From Brachionus plicatilis (taxonomy: Eukaryota > Rotifera > Eurotatoria > Ploima > Brachionidae): a DNA stretch of 21,250 bases. The stretch covers positions 68,337 through 89,586 of the forward strand of contig QEOQ01000633.1 of the NCBI GenBank assembly GCA_010279815.1. The letters are read 5' to 3'. The notes under the pieces are model-generated. The model was not told the origin of the DNA. It did not search any database and worked only from the letters and a program-made list of their open reading frames with translations. Both the position numbers and the translations under genes were made by a program. This document shows, piece by piece, positions 1 through 8,649 of the stretch; the first letter of the stretch is position 1, and every line of letters begins with the position of its first letter.

Positions 1-395
1 TTTTTGGAAATCTAAAAAAATTAGATAATTTTGCCGAAAGATGAGTAAAAAACCTTTATTTTGATATAAAAATTAAGTTGAACCCTCTTTTTTTAAATAA
101 AATATAAAAGGGCAAAATTTCAATGGAAACAGTGTATTGTTCTTTAGTCTTTAATAAGAACAATTCTTTAATTTTGAAAAAATATTTCAAAATTTATTCT
201 TATTATATAAATGATAAAAAATTTTTAAAAAGGACAGTGATATCGGAGTCGAAGAGCAAAAAGATGCAATAAAAAACAGTTTAAATTTTTTTATCCTTAT
301 TGTTTTAAATGGGAATTTCGATATAATCAAAATAAATTATTTTATTTAGTAATCGATCAGTTTTATCTTTAAGTTTAGTTAAGTTTAAATATTAT
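1..395. other. AT-rich spacer and 3' flank of the methyltransferase
   Basis: No coding stretch is visible. On the minus strand an AATAAA sequence lies at 346-341, about 50 bases past the stop codon of the methyltransferase, and is a plausible polyadenylation signal for it. Confidence 0.5.
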
Positions 396-1276
396 TCAAT
401 TTATTAACTTAAAAAACAAATTCATAGTATCTTCATGAAAAAGCTTAAAATTTTTGTCTCCAAGAATATTTTTTAACTGATCTTTTGAACTTTGTTTATG
501 CTCTATTACAAATGATTTAATTTTGATTTTATCAAAATTAATGCTTCTCAGGACATCAAATTCTCCACCTTCTACGTCTAAAGAGAACAAATCAACAGTT
601 TTGACGTTTATAGCAGCTAAAATGGTTTGAATTGAGAAACATGGAACGTATATAAACTCATAGATCGGTGGTTCATTTTTTGAGTATTTCAAACTTTTGC
701 TTCCTCCTGAGAATACGCCTCTTTTGAACATCTTAAATAACATAGCAACAGGAGGTACTTTTTGTGCAATACAAGCATTTATTGAATAAAATTTTCTATT
801 CTTTTCCACAAGTCTATCGTAAGAAAGCGGCAACGGCTCGATTAAATTCCTAAAAAATCCCTTTCTTTTTCAAAAAATAATGAATTTGAATAAGTTATCC
901 CATCAAATGCCCCGGCCTCAACAACAAAGCCGTTTCTTTTTCCATTGAACATTTTGTCTATCAATTTCGATTCATTATATTGACTATAATGAACTCGGTT
1001 CATTTTTTTTAGATTTAATCGTTTTTGAGAAGGCTTATTTATTAAACCTCGTACAGAATTAATTAAATCTGGATCCATTTCATCTGTCTCATTTATCATG
1101 AACCTTAAAGTTTCGAAAATAACTTCATTTTTTATCTTTTGCTGTGCCATATTTCCATCCAAAATAAATGACCATCTTTTAAAGTTATACGAAGACGATG
1201 CTGGTCTGGATGAAATCATTCTACATTCGTATGTAAATTTTCTCTGAAAAATAATTGCATAACTTAATAAAATCAT
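396..1276 (-). CDS. FkbM-family (Methyltransf_21) SAM-dependent methyltransferase, membrane-anchored, one frameshift
   Basis: Two adjacent minus-strand reading frames together give one FkbM-type methyltransferase. The first (1276 to about 842) starts at an ATG followed by a short hydrophobic run (MILLSYAIIF) suggesting a signal anchor. An open, even more hydrophobic stretch lies just upstream but has no ATG before an in-frame TAA, so an upstream exon is possible. This frame ends in the SAM-binding motif VVEAGAFDG and SLFFEKERDFLGI. The second frame resumes at once with LIEPLPLSYDRL, then INACIA, the acidic motif LDVEGGEFDVL and a normal-looking C-terminus ending at a TGA. The two join if one T is added to the T run near 843-845. 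The family transfers methyl groups from SAM; the substrate here is unknown. A luminal or extracellular catalytic domain (type II topology) is inferred. The lesion may be a sequencing error or a real disabling mutation. Confidence 0.82.
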
Positions 1277-1397
1277 AAACAACACGACAAAGAGTTTTAT
1301 TTTATTTGCTTTTGTCTTATCAATAATGGATTATCTATTAGAAAATTTAATTTTTTTTTTTTCGAAAGCAATTTTTTTGTTTTATTTAATTTGATAT

Positions 1398-1580
1398 GTT
1401 ACCCTGAATAATCACTTATTCATCAGCTTGTCAACTGATGCACAAAGATAAGTAAGAATTATACTTGTCACGTATCTCAGAAGTTAGACGCTTCGAAATG
1501 CTGACATATACATTAAGCACTAAGCTCACATCTTGACTTAATTGTAAGCTCGTGTTCTTGACACGAGCATATAGGTATAA
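1398..1580. repeat. Dispersed ~180-bp repeat, copy 1, ending in a hairpin
   Basis: This stretch aligns by eye along its length with 1806-1980. Shared blocks include AATAATCACTT, ATCAGCTTGTCAA, ATCTCAGAAGTTAGACGCTT and GTGTTCTTGACACGAG. Near the right end CTCGTGT-TCTTG-ACACGAG (1549-1567) forms a perfect 7-bp hairpin. The match appears to resume at about 1662 (AAACCGGTTACAG), as if roughly 80 bp had been inserted in this copy. No coding capacity and no clear tRNA-like A and B boxes are visible. It could be a SINE-like or MITE-like family. Confidence 0.6.
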
Positions 1581-1805
1581 ATATGAATTCCATTCTTGGA
1601 ATTTCAGAACGTTCAATATCCTAAATAAAGCTTTTAAAGATTAAACATTATTTATTATAAACCGGTTACAGATATTTAAGAATAAAATTTTTATCGAAAA
1701 AATGACTTCTAGTAAGTAAATTAAATTATTGAAAAAAAATTTTTTTGATATAATTTTACCATAATTTACGTTATTTAAGTAAATAAGTTTAAGAGTCATT
1801 AGTCT

Positions 1806-1980
1806 GTTACCAAGAATAATCACTTTTCTATCAGCTTGTCAATTGATTCACAGAGATAAGAAATAATTATACTTTTCACATATCTCAGAAGTTAGACGCT
1901 TTGAAATGCTGACAAATACAATTAGCACTTAGCTCACATTATTATGAGATCGTGTTCTTGACACGAGAATGTAGGTACAA
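1806..1980. repeat. Dispersed ~180-bp repeat, copy 2
   Basis: This is the second copy of the repeat at 1398-1580, in the same orientation and about 400 bp downstream. The terminal hairpin persists with a shorter stem (CGTGT/ACACG, 1951-1965) and the same TTCTTG loop region. The copies differ at many positions and by small indels, so the duplication is old. Homology seems to continue into AAACCAGTTACA beyond 1980. Confidence 0.6.
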
Positions 1981-1989
1981 ACCAGTTAC

Positions 1990-2180
1990 AAGTCTCAAGT
2001 TAAGTCCAAGTCTGGACTTTATAAATTTGAATACTGAAGAAGAATTGTGAAGACTTTATGCTTTTAAATTCTAATATATGTTAATCAATTTGCATTAGAC
2101 AACCTAAGAGTACATAAATTTTTTGATGTAAAGTCTGATCTAGCCAATTTAAAAAAAAGTCCTAGCTTGGACTTCTAAAC
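1990..2180. repeat. Short foldback element with AAGTCC/GGACTT ends
   Basis: AAGTCCAAGTCTGGACTTT at 2002-2020 is itself a 7-bp palindrome with a 4-base centre. It is echoed in inverted orientation by AAGTCCTAGCTTGGACTT at 2157-2174, with A+T-rich sequence just inside both arms. The left flank CTCAAGTTAAGTC also occurs at the start of the nested element at 7903. It is probably a small non-autonomous element; no target duplication was recognised. Confidence 0.4.
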
Positions 2181-2307
2181 AACTCTGACGAAAATGATCG
2201 TAAATTTTTGTCAAATTACAGAAACTAACGTAAATTATGTTAAAATTCTTATATCAAATCACCACTGTAGAAGTAATTGTACAAGTCAAAAATGAGCAAC
2301 TAATGCT

Positions 2308-2680
2308 ACTTTTGTGGGGGTTGTGAAGTTGGTTTCAATTCGATCATTTCAATTCAGAAAAACTTGAATAACTTTTTTACTAAAAGAGATAATTTAGTTC
2401 TGAAAAATGCTCAATTAAAAGCAAATTTGCTTAATTCAGTAAATAAGTCTGCAAAATACTCTGCAATTTTTTGCATTTTGCACACCATTAAAAAGTATTT
2501 ATATCAATTGTGCGCTTACTTTGAAGAGTTTTTGCAGACATATATTTTCGGATTAAACAAAGTTGCTTAAACATTAAGCATTTTACAGAACTAAATTATT
2601 CCTTATAGTAAAAAAGTTATTCTAATTTTTCTGAATAGAAACAATCGAATTGAAATGAACTTCACAGTCCACCTTTTGTG
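2308..2680. mobile_element. Foldback MITE, family A (full copy) with flanking target duplications
   Basis: The element spans 2317-2671 (355 bp). It begins GGGGTTGTGAAGTT and ends AACTTCACAGTCCA in inverted orientation. The inverted arms continue imperfectly inward for well over 100 bp (for example AATAACTTTTTTAC and ATAATTTAGTTCTG occur in both), leaving a small centre. It is flanked by ACTTTTGTG (2308-2316) and CCTTTTGTG (2672-2680), 8 of 9 matching. Eight-to-nine-bp duplications with G-rich ends are known for Merlin and Mutator-like DNA transposons; assignment between them is open. A 68-codon open frame at 2364-2570 lies within the arms and is treated as non-coding. A deletion derivative lies at 9174-9268. 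Confidence 0.82.
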
Positions 2681-3258
2681 CTCCTTTTGAAAATGATTTA
2701 ATATAATCTATGTTCTAAAGCCTTTTTACCATTAGATTCAAAATTTAATACAATTTTTAAATTTTTTTGAACCCCTTTTTAGTTAAATTTGGTTTCACGC
2801 ATATTCTAGTAATTTTACACTAAATTATTTAACTTATCGTAAGTTACGTAAGAATAATGTGTAAAAGAACAACTGTATTCTTTATATAAAAATCTAATTT
2901 TTTTCAAAAATCTTTCCTTCTTCCTTCAATTAAATAAACATATTCTCAATGAACCACAAAAAAAATTCTCAATGACAGTTTTGTGAGTTTTAGTTCAAAA
3001 AGAAAAAAATAAAATGACAAAAATGGAATAATTTTTTTTCTAAAAGTTTAAGATCAGTTCTGGGAACTGTTTGTTATTTTATCAAAACATTTTAAGCTTT
3101 ATTAATTTTTTTTAAATTGTATCTTATTTCTCATCAAGAGGCCATGAAAGCAGATAAACAACTATTTTTTTAACCGTGAGTTAAATTCTTGTGCAGAAAA
3201 TCATAAAATGGTTATTGGTGGGCTGTAAAAATTTTTTGACCATTTATTTTGCCAGTAA
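2681..3258. other. AT-rich stretch with a dispersed repeat segment
   Basis: No gene is visible. The segment at about 2971-3075 (TGACAGTTTTGTGAG through CTAAAAGTTTAAGATCAGTTCTG) resembles about 9534-9635 in the same orientation and loosely the arms of family A, so it is probably a further decayed relative. If the exon at 3367 is real, part of this stretch would be intron or upstream flank. Confidence 0.4.
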
Positions 3259-3366
3259 AGAAAATACCCTACCAGCAAATTTCTCACATTTAAGCCTAAA
3301 AAAGAGAACAAGTGTAATAATTCAATTGAGTGGTCACTAAAACAAGACATTTATAAAATTTTTCAG

Positions 3367-3837
3367 CTTTTGGAGGACTTTGAGCAGATAAAGAAAAAAC
3401 TTTTATCTTTTAAAAATAATGAAAAATTAAAATACAACAAGTCTAGTACATTTTTTACAATTGATTTTGAAAATTTAGCACAAAAAAACTTGTATGAAAA
3501 TCAAACAAGAGTTTTACAGCCTTTTATAGACTGTTTAAATAAATCTATTAGAATGAATAAAAATGTTAACCCCAAATGGAACAATTTGTATGGCATTATT
3601 GTTGACAATCGTCAAGGAAAGTCCATTTTTCTCACTAATAACACTTTGACCATTCATCCTCATTCAGCATTATCAATAAAACCTTTTACCAATGGTGTTA
3701 AAATTCCAATAGAAATTGGAAATGCTGTTCACATACGTGATTCAAACACTGCTTTTCGCGAAATTAAAAAGCCCAGCAAATTTTCGATAGATCTGGAATT
3801 TTATATTTTTATCCACAATTTATTTTTTAAAAGATGA
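3367..3837 (+). CDS. Probable coding exon of an unidentified protein
   Basis: An open frame of about 156 codons ends at a TGA at 3835-3837 and has no ATG near its start. It begins directly after a good 3' splice-site context: a branch-point-like CACTAAAAC near 3335-3343, then TTTTTCAG ending at 3366. The frame is also open back to 3259, so the exact left edge is uncertain. Residue use is protein-like: an initial charged amphipathic segment (LLEDFEQIKKKLLSF), then PKWNNLYGIIVDN, TIHPHSALSIKPF and KIPIEIGNAVHIRD. No domain was recognised. The last twenty or so codons are low-complexity and may be intron read-through past an unrecognised donor. No upstream exon with an ATG was found. Confidence 0.45.
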   Translation, partial: LLEDFEQIKKKLLSFKNNEKLKYNKSSTFFTIDFENLAQKNLYENQTRVLQPFIDCLNKSIRMNKNVNPKWNNLYGIIVDNRQGKSIFLTNNTLTIHPHSALSIKPFTNGVKIPIEIGNAVHIRDSNTAFREIKKPSKFSIDLEFYIFIHNLFFKR

Positions 3838-3885
3838 AGACTTCTGCTGGCCATTTCTTTATTCCTTCTTATTTATTTTTTTTAG

Positions 3886-4004
3886 CCATTTTAATATGTA
3901 GATACCTACAAAAACTATTACATGGAGTATTAAGACCAACACTTGCTAATAGCTTCACATGGTTTGCTACAAATGAATATACGTATCTGCTCTTAATCTT
4001 CTAA
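3886..4004 (+). CDS. Possible small terminal exon after the 3367 exon
   Basis: After a TTTTTTTTAG acceptor-like sequence ending at 3885, one frame stays open for 38 codons to a TAA at 4002-4004 and reads as ordinary protein (ICRYLQKLLHGVLRP, then LANSFTWFATNE). The pattern of a leucine-rich helix followed by LA-x-x-F-x-W faintly recalls the C-terminal part of DUF4806 proteins; this is a memory-based impression only. No convincing donor site in the upstream exon was found to join it in phase. Confidence 0.22.
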
Positions 4005-5295
4005 TATTAAATGTTAAAAATTTTTATTAATTAATGTTTGAGAAGTTGTTAGTTCTGTTCAACTAAGAAAAATTTTAACAGATTTTTTACTGCAAAAACT
4101 TTTTAATTTACTGCATTATGTACACCAAAAATTGAGCATTCCAATCAACTGTGCAATTACTTTACAAAGTTCATAAACTTGATATTAAATCTTATTATTT
4201 AATATGTTTTAAGTTAAAAATACTTTAAATAATTATTAATTCAATCCTTTTATTGCTTTATATATCTAAACTGAAAGTTTAAGAAAAATCTCTTAGTATT
4301 AGAAAAATTTTACCTAATAATCTCTCTCCTCCTAATAAAACAAAAAAAAGAGAATGTAAGATTTCTTATTTCTTAGTACTATTATATTGAATTGGTGATT
4401 TAAAAATTATCAGATTAAAAAAATTTGATAATTGAATGAATCGCATAATATTTAAATCTTCATAATCTTTTTCCATCAATTGAGAATTCTCAATAAGCCT
4501 TCACTCTCTTTTGATAAATAATTAAAAAATTAGTAACTATGATTTAAAAAATAATAAAAAAAATTTTGTTAGAATTTATTTACATTAAAAATAAGAAATT
4601 AAATAAGGAAAATTCACGGTTCTTACAGACTAAGATTTCTTTGATTGACGTATTTGTGGCTTCTTTATTTTTCCAGATCTTTGGTATCATTTTTTACTAA
4701 AAGAATTTTAATGTAATTAGAAATAAAAATTATTCGTGAAGCTTTAAACAAAGCTTGGAATTCCTCTGAACAAATCATTCCTCACAAAGAAATCGAACCG
4801 ATCCAGACGAGTAAACCAGATACCTTTTGGGTCTCTGACGCGTAGCAATGAAGTAAAAATTTACGATTCTTGTCAGGTTGGTTAGGAAAAGGTTGAAATT
4901 TAAGGATCGATATTATTTTAGTTTTCCAGCAGATGGCATATTAGATCCTTAACATGTTCTAGAATTTTCTATTTTCAATTTCTTTTTTTGCCAATCTCCA
5001 CCTTATGAATTCTTATTGATTAATTTATTGACCTAAACAAGTAAAAGTATGCGTCAATTGTGATTATCTGTTTATTGCATTCGTTTCCATCTACATATAT
5101 TTTTTATTTTTTTTAGAATAGCAAGTCCATTCTCCTTATTTTTTTCAATTTGTACAAAAACATTTTGAGTGGTATAACTTGTATAGCTGTTCTAATCAAT
5201 ATTTCGGATTTGAGTTCCATCAGAAATAATTATGTCCGGTTTTCACAGACAGTACCACAACCATTATTTCTTACTGTTGTCAAAGGTTAAATTAG
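4005..5295. other. AT-rich spacer, no supported feature
   Basis: Homopolymer-rich sequence with stops in all frames. A slightly GC-richer patch at 4760-4860 has one short minus-strand frame that reads like protein for roughly 30 codons before a stop. It is too short to call. Confidence 0.4.
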
Positions 5296-5300
5296 GAAAA

Positions 5301-5477
5301 ATAAAACATAAAAAAATTTTCATTAAAAAAAGTAATAATAAATTCGCAATTAATTAAAAGGGATTTTCAAAAAATTATTCTTGGTTTTTACATTTAAATT
5401 TTTCTAAAACTCCTTTTTAAGTAATTGCGAATTTATTATTACTTTTCTTAATGAAAATTTTTTTATGTTTTTTTATT
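5301..5477. repeat. Large imperfect inverted repeat (MITE-like)
   Basis: The left arm at about 5301-5367 and the right arm at about 5406-5477 are inverted copies over roughly 65 bp. The core AGTAATAATAAATTCGCAAT on the left is matched by ATTGCGAATTTATTATTACT on the right, and ATTTTCATTAA by TTAATGAAAAT. About 40 bp separate the arms. It has no coding capacity and abuts the element at 5511-5653. Confidence 0.7.
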
Positions 5478-5510
5478 TTGGGATTTTTATTTTTTTTCTC
5501 AAAAATGTAG

Positions 5511-5653
5511 AACTTTTGTTTCACCTATTGTGAAAGTCTGCTAAATGTGTGCAAATTTATGCAAATTATCACGCCATTGAAACGTATTGAAACGAAATGC
5601 GCAATTAATTTGCAGAGTATTTGCAGACTTTCACAATAGATGTAACAAAAGTT
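5511..5653. mobile_element. Foldback MITE related to family A
   Basis: The ends AACTTTTGTTTCACC (left) and its inverted counterpart finishing AACAAAAGTT (right) continue inward through CTATTGTGAAAGTCTGC in both arms. Read on the minus strand, the right arm GTCTGCAAATACTCTGCAAA nearly matches an internal stretch of family A near 2449-2472. This suggests the two belong to one superfamily. No clear target duplication was found. The right end overlaps a palindrome TGTAACAA-AAG-TTGTTACA (5641-5659) that recurs at 17331-17349. Confidence 0.6.
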
Positions 5654-5659
5654 GTTACA

Positions 5660-6388
5660 CTTTGTTACATTTGCAGAACATGTTTTGAACCGTTAGAACA
5701 AAAGTTATAACCTTTTTTACTTTTTGTATTGTAATTTTTGTATGTAAATTCACAATGCCAGTATTTGTTCATTTGTTTTGTATATATTTGACTAAGCCAC
5801 TCGGTCTTAAATTGAACTGATGATTCAAAATAACTGATATTGTATTTTTCCAAGAATCCAAGTAAACCAAGATGACTTAAGATGGAATTTTCTTAAATTA
5901 AATAATTTTATCAAAGAATTTCTTTTCATTCCAGTAATCGTAAAAAAAATAAAAACAGGTATTATTAAAGAAATTTTTTAAAATAAAGACAATTTTTACC
6001 CAATGCCTTTTTATCGTAATTAGAATTAAAGAAAAAATACATAAAAATAAATGATGTAAAAAAAAATACAATAAAAAGTATATTTTTTTTAATTTTTTAT
6101 TTCTTTAATCTAAAATTGACTAAGACACTCAGACTCCATTGATCTGAAGATCGAAAATAGCTTAAATTGAATTTTACCAAGACCTCAAGCAATTAAGTAA
6201 ACAAAGGTTACCTTAAGATAGAATAATAAGCACAAAATGTTGACATCTTTTTGGCTCAATTCAGAAGAGTAAGCGCGTAAAGAAAGTAATCGAGCGAAAG
6301 TGAGTAACAACAACAGCACAAAACTACAATCTTTTGTGACTCATTTGCAAGGTTTTAATTTTTTCCAAGCCAAAGCCACTACAAAATT
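5660..6388. other. AT-rich spacer, no supported gene
   Basis: Open frames here are short and read as A/T-biased noise. The similarly worded stretches near 5793-5870 and 6117-6200 (GACTAAGCCACTC and GACTAAGACACTCAGA, each followed by ACTGATGAT or GATCTGAAGAT) hint at an old tandem or dispersed duplication. Confidence 0.35.
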
Positions 6389-6415
6389 TCTCTCTCTCTC
6401 TTTCTCTCTCTCTCT
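6389..6415. repeat. (TC)n microsatellite
   Basis: An almost pure CT dinucleotide tract interrupted by single TTT and final TT. Confidence 0.85.
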
Positions 6416-6930
6416 TGCAAATATCTATTGTTGCAAAACAAATTAAGTTGAAATATTTAAAGAATTTTGCCAACGACACTTAATTAGATAAATTTTCAAG
6501 ATTTTGTTTTGTTGTTTTAGTGTGTGCTGAGTGTGATTCAATACCTGGTCCATTTTGACAAGAGCGTGCTTTTGGGCTAATTCCCACTTAAATTGTATCA
6601 TATTGGCTAAAACACGAATTAGCTGGCCAGTCAACTTTGCCTAATCCCCACTGCCCCATAAATGCCCACTTTCAAACTTATTTAGGTCACACAGATAAAA
6701 TCTTATCTTTTCGCTCAATGTTCATTTATTTGGCCAAGGCTTCTCAATGGCTTTAGCTTATTCGTTTGGCCTATTTTTAGATTAATCCAATTTATTTAGC
6801 ATCAGACTCAACTGGAAAACAAATTAAATTTGTCCGTTCGGCAGCGAAATTTTAGCCGTGAAGCCGGATCTGCTCGCCACGGTAAGTAGCTAAATGTCCT
6901 CTAAAGTTTAGTGCTGCAAGTGGTTTGAAA
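6416..6930. other. Moderate-GC non-coding stretch
   Basis: This stretch is less AT-rich than its surroundings and has repeated GGC(T/C)AA, AATTAGC and GGCCAA words. No coding frame is supported. It may be part of an older element interrupted by the MITE at 6931. Confidence 0.3.
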
Positions 6931-7168
6931 TACCGTATTTCCTCAAATAAAAGAAAGTTCGGTCATCAAAGGTTTTTTATTTGGAAATTTTTCAATTCAA
7001 AAAAGTGACTCAAATAAAAGAAATTTATCCATTTTTTTTCTTCTAATAGAAACAAAAAAATGCAATTTTCTTTTGATTGAGACACATTTTTTGAGAAAAA
7101 CAACTCAAATAGTAGCAACTTTCTTCTATTTGTGGTTACTTCTATTTGAGGTAATACGGTAATACGGT
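6931..7168. mobile_element. MITE with TACCGTATT terminal inverted repeats
   Basis: The left end TACCGTATTTCCTCAAATAA is mirrored by the right end, which read on the minus strand is TACCGTATTACCTCAAATAG. Further inward the arms share AAGAAAGTT. The ATACGGTAAT motif is repeated at the right edge, so the end is 7161 or 7168. CAAATAAAAG-type words recur inside. Elements with comparable ACCGTATT ends are common in animal genomes. It has no transposase, so it is non-autonomous. A minus-strand open frame across it (6966-7250) is not considered a gene. Confidence 0.7.
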
Positions 7169-7170
7169 AA

Positions 7171-7605
7171 TGTGCGGACAGGCCATCTAGCCAAGCGTGA
7201 CGCAGCGCTCTAAATTCAAAGATAAAAAATTTAATTAAATTTTTGTCCAAAGACCTTGTAAATATTGATCAAAACAGTTAGCCTGGTGATAAATTTAGGC
7301 TAAGCTAATTCTTTTTGTTGGCTGGCCCTTAGAATAAATTTACTAGAGATATATTTTGCTAGCCATTATTTTCGTGTCTTTAAGCGTCAATTCCTTGATC
7401 TCCTTGATATTGCGAGTTTAAGTGTTTGCTCGTAAGTTGTTGCTAAGGATTTTTGAGAGTTTTTGTTGTTGTTGTTGCTCAAATATTCAATTGCACCTGA
7501 CCCAAAATTGGCAGAAATAAAATAGCCAGTGTAAATTTGTGACTTTTAGCGATGATTAACTTGATAGATAAGCTTGGACCGGCATATGCTTAAGCCTGTC
7601 CGCTA
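7171..7605. repeat. Possible small element with GCGGACAGGC inverted ends
   Basis: GCGGACAGGC at 7173-7182 is matched in inverted orientation by GCCTGTCCGC near 7594-7603. A second inverted pair lies inside: CCAAGC on the left and GCTTGG on the right, at unequal distances. The interior has a 7-bp inverted pair TTAGCCT/AGGCTAA near 7280-7305 and a (TTG)n run near 7465. No coding frame or clear target duplication is seen. Confidence 0.4.
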
Positions 7606-7705
7606 ATAAAACCCAATTAGCCGAAGACATAAGCCCATAAAGGTTACCCAGATATGAAATTTTAGGCTTAGCTTAAAAATCACTAGTGATGGGTCCTTAC
7701 TTAAC

Positions 7706-7830
7706 TAATTTAGTTTAGTCGGCTAAAATTAAGTCGACTAAAGATAAGTTAACTAAAAATTAGTCGACTAATTTTTAGTTAACTTATTTTTAGTCGACTA
7801 AAACTTAGTTAAGTCGAATTAGTTAGACTA
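7706..7830. repeat. Left subterminal palindrome array
   Basis: Tandem alternation of TTAGTCGACTAA-like and TTAGTTAACTAA-like palindromes at roughly 15-bp spacing, with degenerate members such as TTAGTCGGCTAA. The two palindromes differ only in the central pair (CG or TA). Arrays of short subterminal sites bind transposase in hAT elements such as Ac and Hermes; that role is inferred here. Confidence 0.75.
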
Positions 7831-7894
7831 AGGGTACAAAAAAATATTAAAAAAGGGATGTTATTTGCGATGTGAGATAACTTGGGATTAGTAT

Positions 7895-8157
7895 GATATT
7901 AAACCGACTTGTTTATAAGAAGAATTCTCAAGTTAAGTCAATGAATTTTTTCAAAAAAAAGTCTGAGCAACATGAATTTTTTGCCGTTCTTGGTAGTTAT
8001 TGCTGCGGCCAAATGTTCTTTTTACCGTTCCAGGTAGTTATTGTGGCTGCCTAGTTAAAGTCAAAGTCACTAAAATTTAAGTCAAGTCATAACTTTTTTA
8101 CTTTAATTTTTGTGACTCAGACTTAAAACTCTGACTCATAAACAAGTCTGATATTAA
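7895..8157. mobile_element. 247-bp MITE nested in the hAT-like element, perfect 8-bp TSD
   Basis: GATATTAA occurs at 7895-7902 and again at 8150-8157. Between them the sequence starts ACCGACTTGTTTATAAG and ends CTCATAAACAAGTCT, so the termini are inverted repeats of about 15 bp (ACTTGTTTATRAG). Inside are multiple AAGTC/GACTT words and a 30-bp direct duplication (next entry). It is an insertion that postdates the host element. Confidence 0.75.
7979..8054. repeat. Imperfect direct duplication inside the nested MITE
   Basis: TTGCCGTTCTTGGTAGTTAT followed by TGCTGCGGCC is repeated about 43 bp later as TTACCGTTCCAGGTAGTTAT followed by TGTGGCTGCC. Confidence 0.6.
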
Positions 8158-8649
8158 GAAAAAAAAGTTGTAATAGAATAAGTGAGATATCTTTGAAATA
8201 GTGAGACAAAAAAATATTTAAAAACATTGATTTGACATTATATAATTTTTATTTAATTTTTAGTTAATATTTTGGATTTGATTTTGATAATTAATCTATT
8301 GAATTTTATTTAAAAGAAACATTCCTTTATTTAGACAGTTATAATTTTTTTTATGTGAAAATTGTTTAAAAGAGGATAGGTAACAAAATCAGATGTTATT
8401 AATTTAAGTTTTTATTTAATGTAATTTATTTATTCTATTGGTTGATTAATAAAATAAACATAACATTTTTTAATTTGTTGATTCCATAATTTATAATCAA
8501 TTAAATTCAAAGGTTTAAAGAATCATTAAATGATAATTTACTCATATTTTATTTTATTTGAGTTTCTGCTACAGAAAAATCATGCTAACTGCTTTAGTGA
8601 TAACTTTTATTTAGTAAAAATTTTCTAAAAAAAAATAAAATTTTTAAAA

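Noticed and set aside
1398..1460. CTGATGA-like motif on the minus strand suggesting a hammerhead ribozyme
   Set aside because: The GAAA core and the cleavage-site partner are missing, and the second repeat copy does not conserve the motif.
2364..2570. Plus-strand 68-codon frame
   Set aside because: It is contained in the inverted arms of a MITE with no transposase similarity.
4778..4805. tRNA B-box-like GGTTCGATTTC on the minus strand
   Set aside because: No A box, acceptor stem or cloverleaf could be drawn around it.
5665..5853. Minus-strand 62-codon frame
   Set aside because: Composition is A/T-driven (N, K, Y, S) and it overlaps repeat-derived sequence at its left edge.
6443..6634. Minus-strand 63-codon frame
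   Set aside because: No recognisable motif and no start or splice context; chance opening in a moderate-GC stretch.
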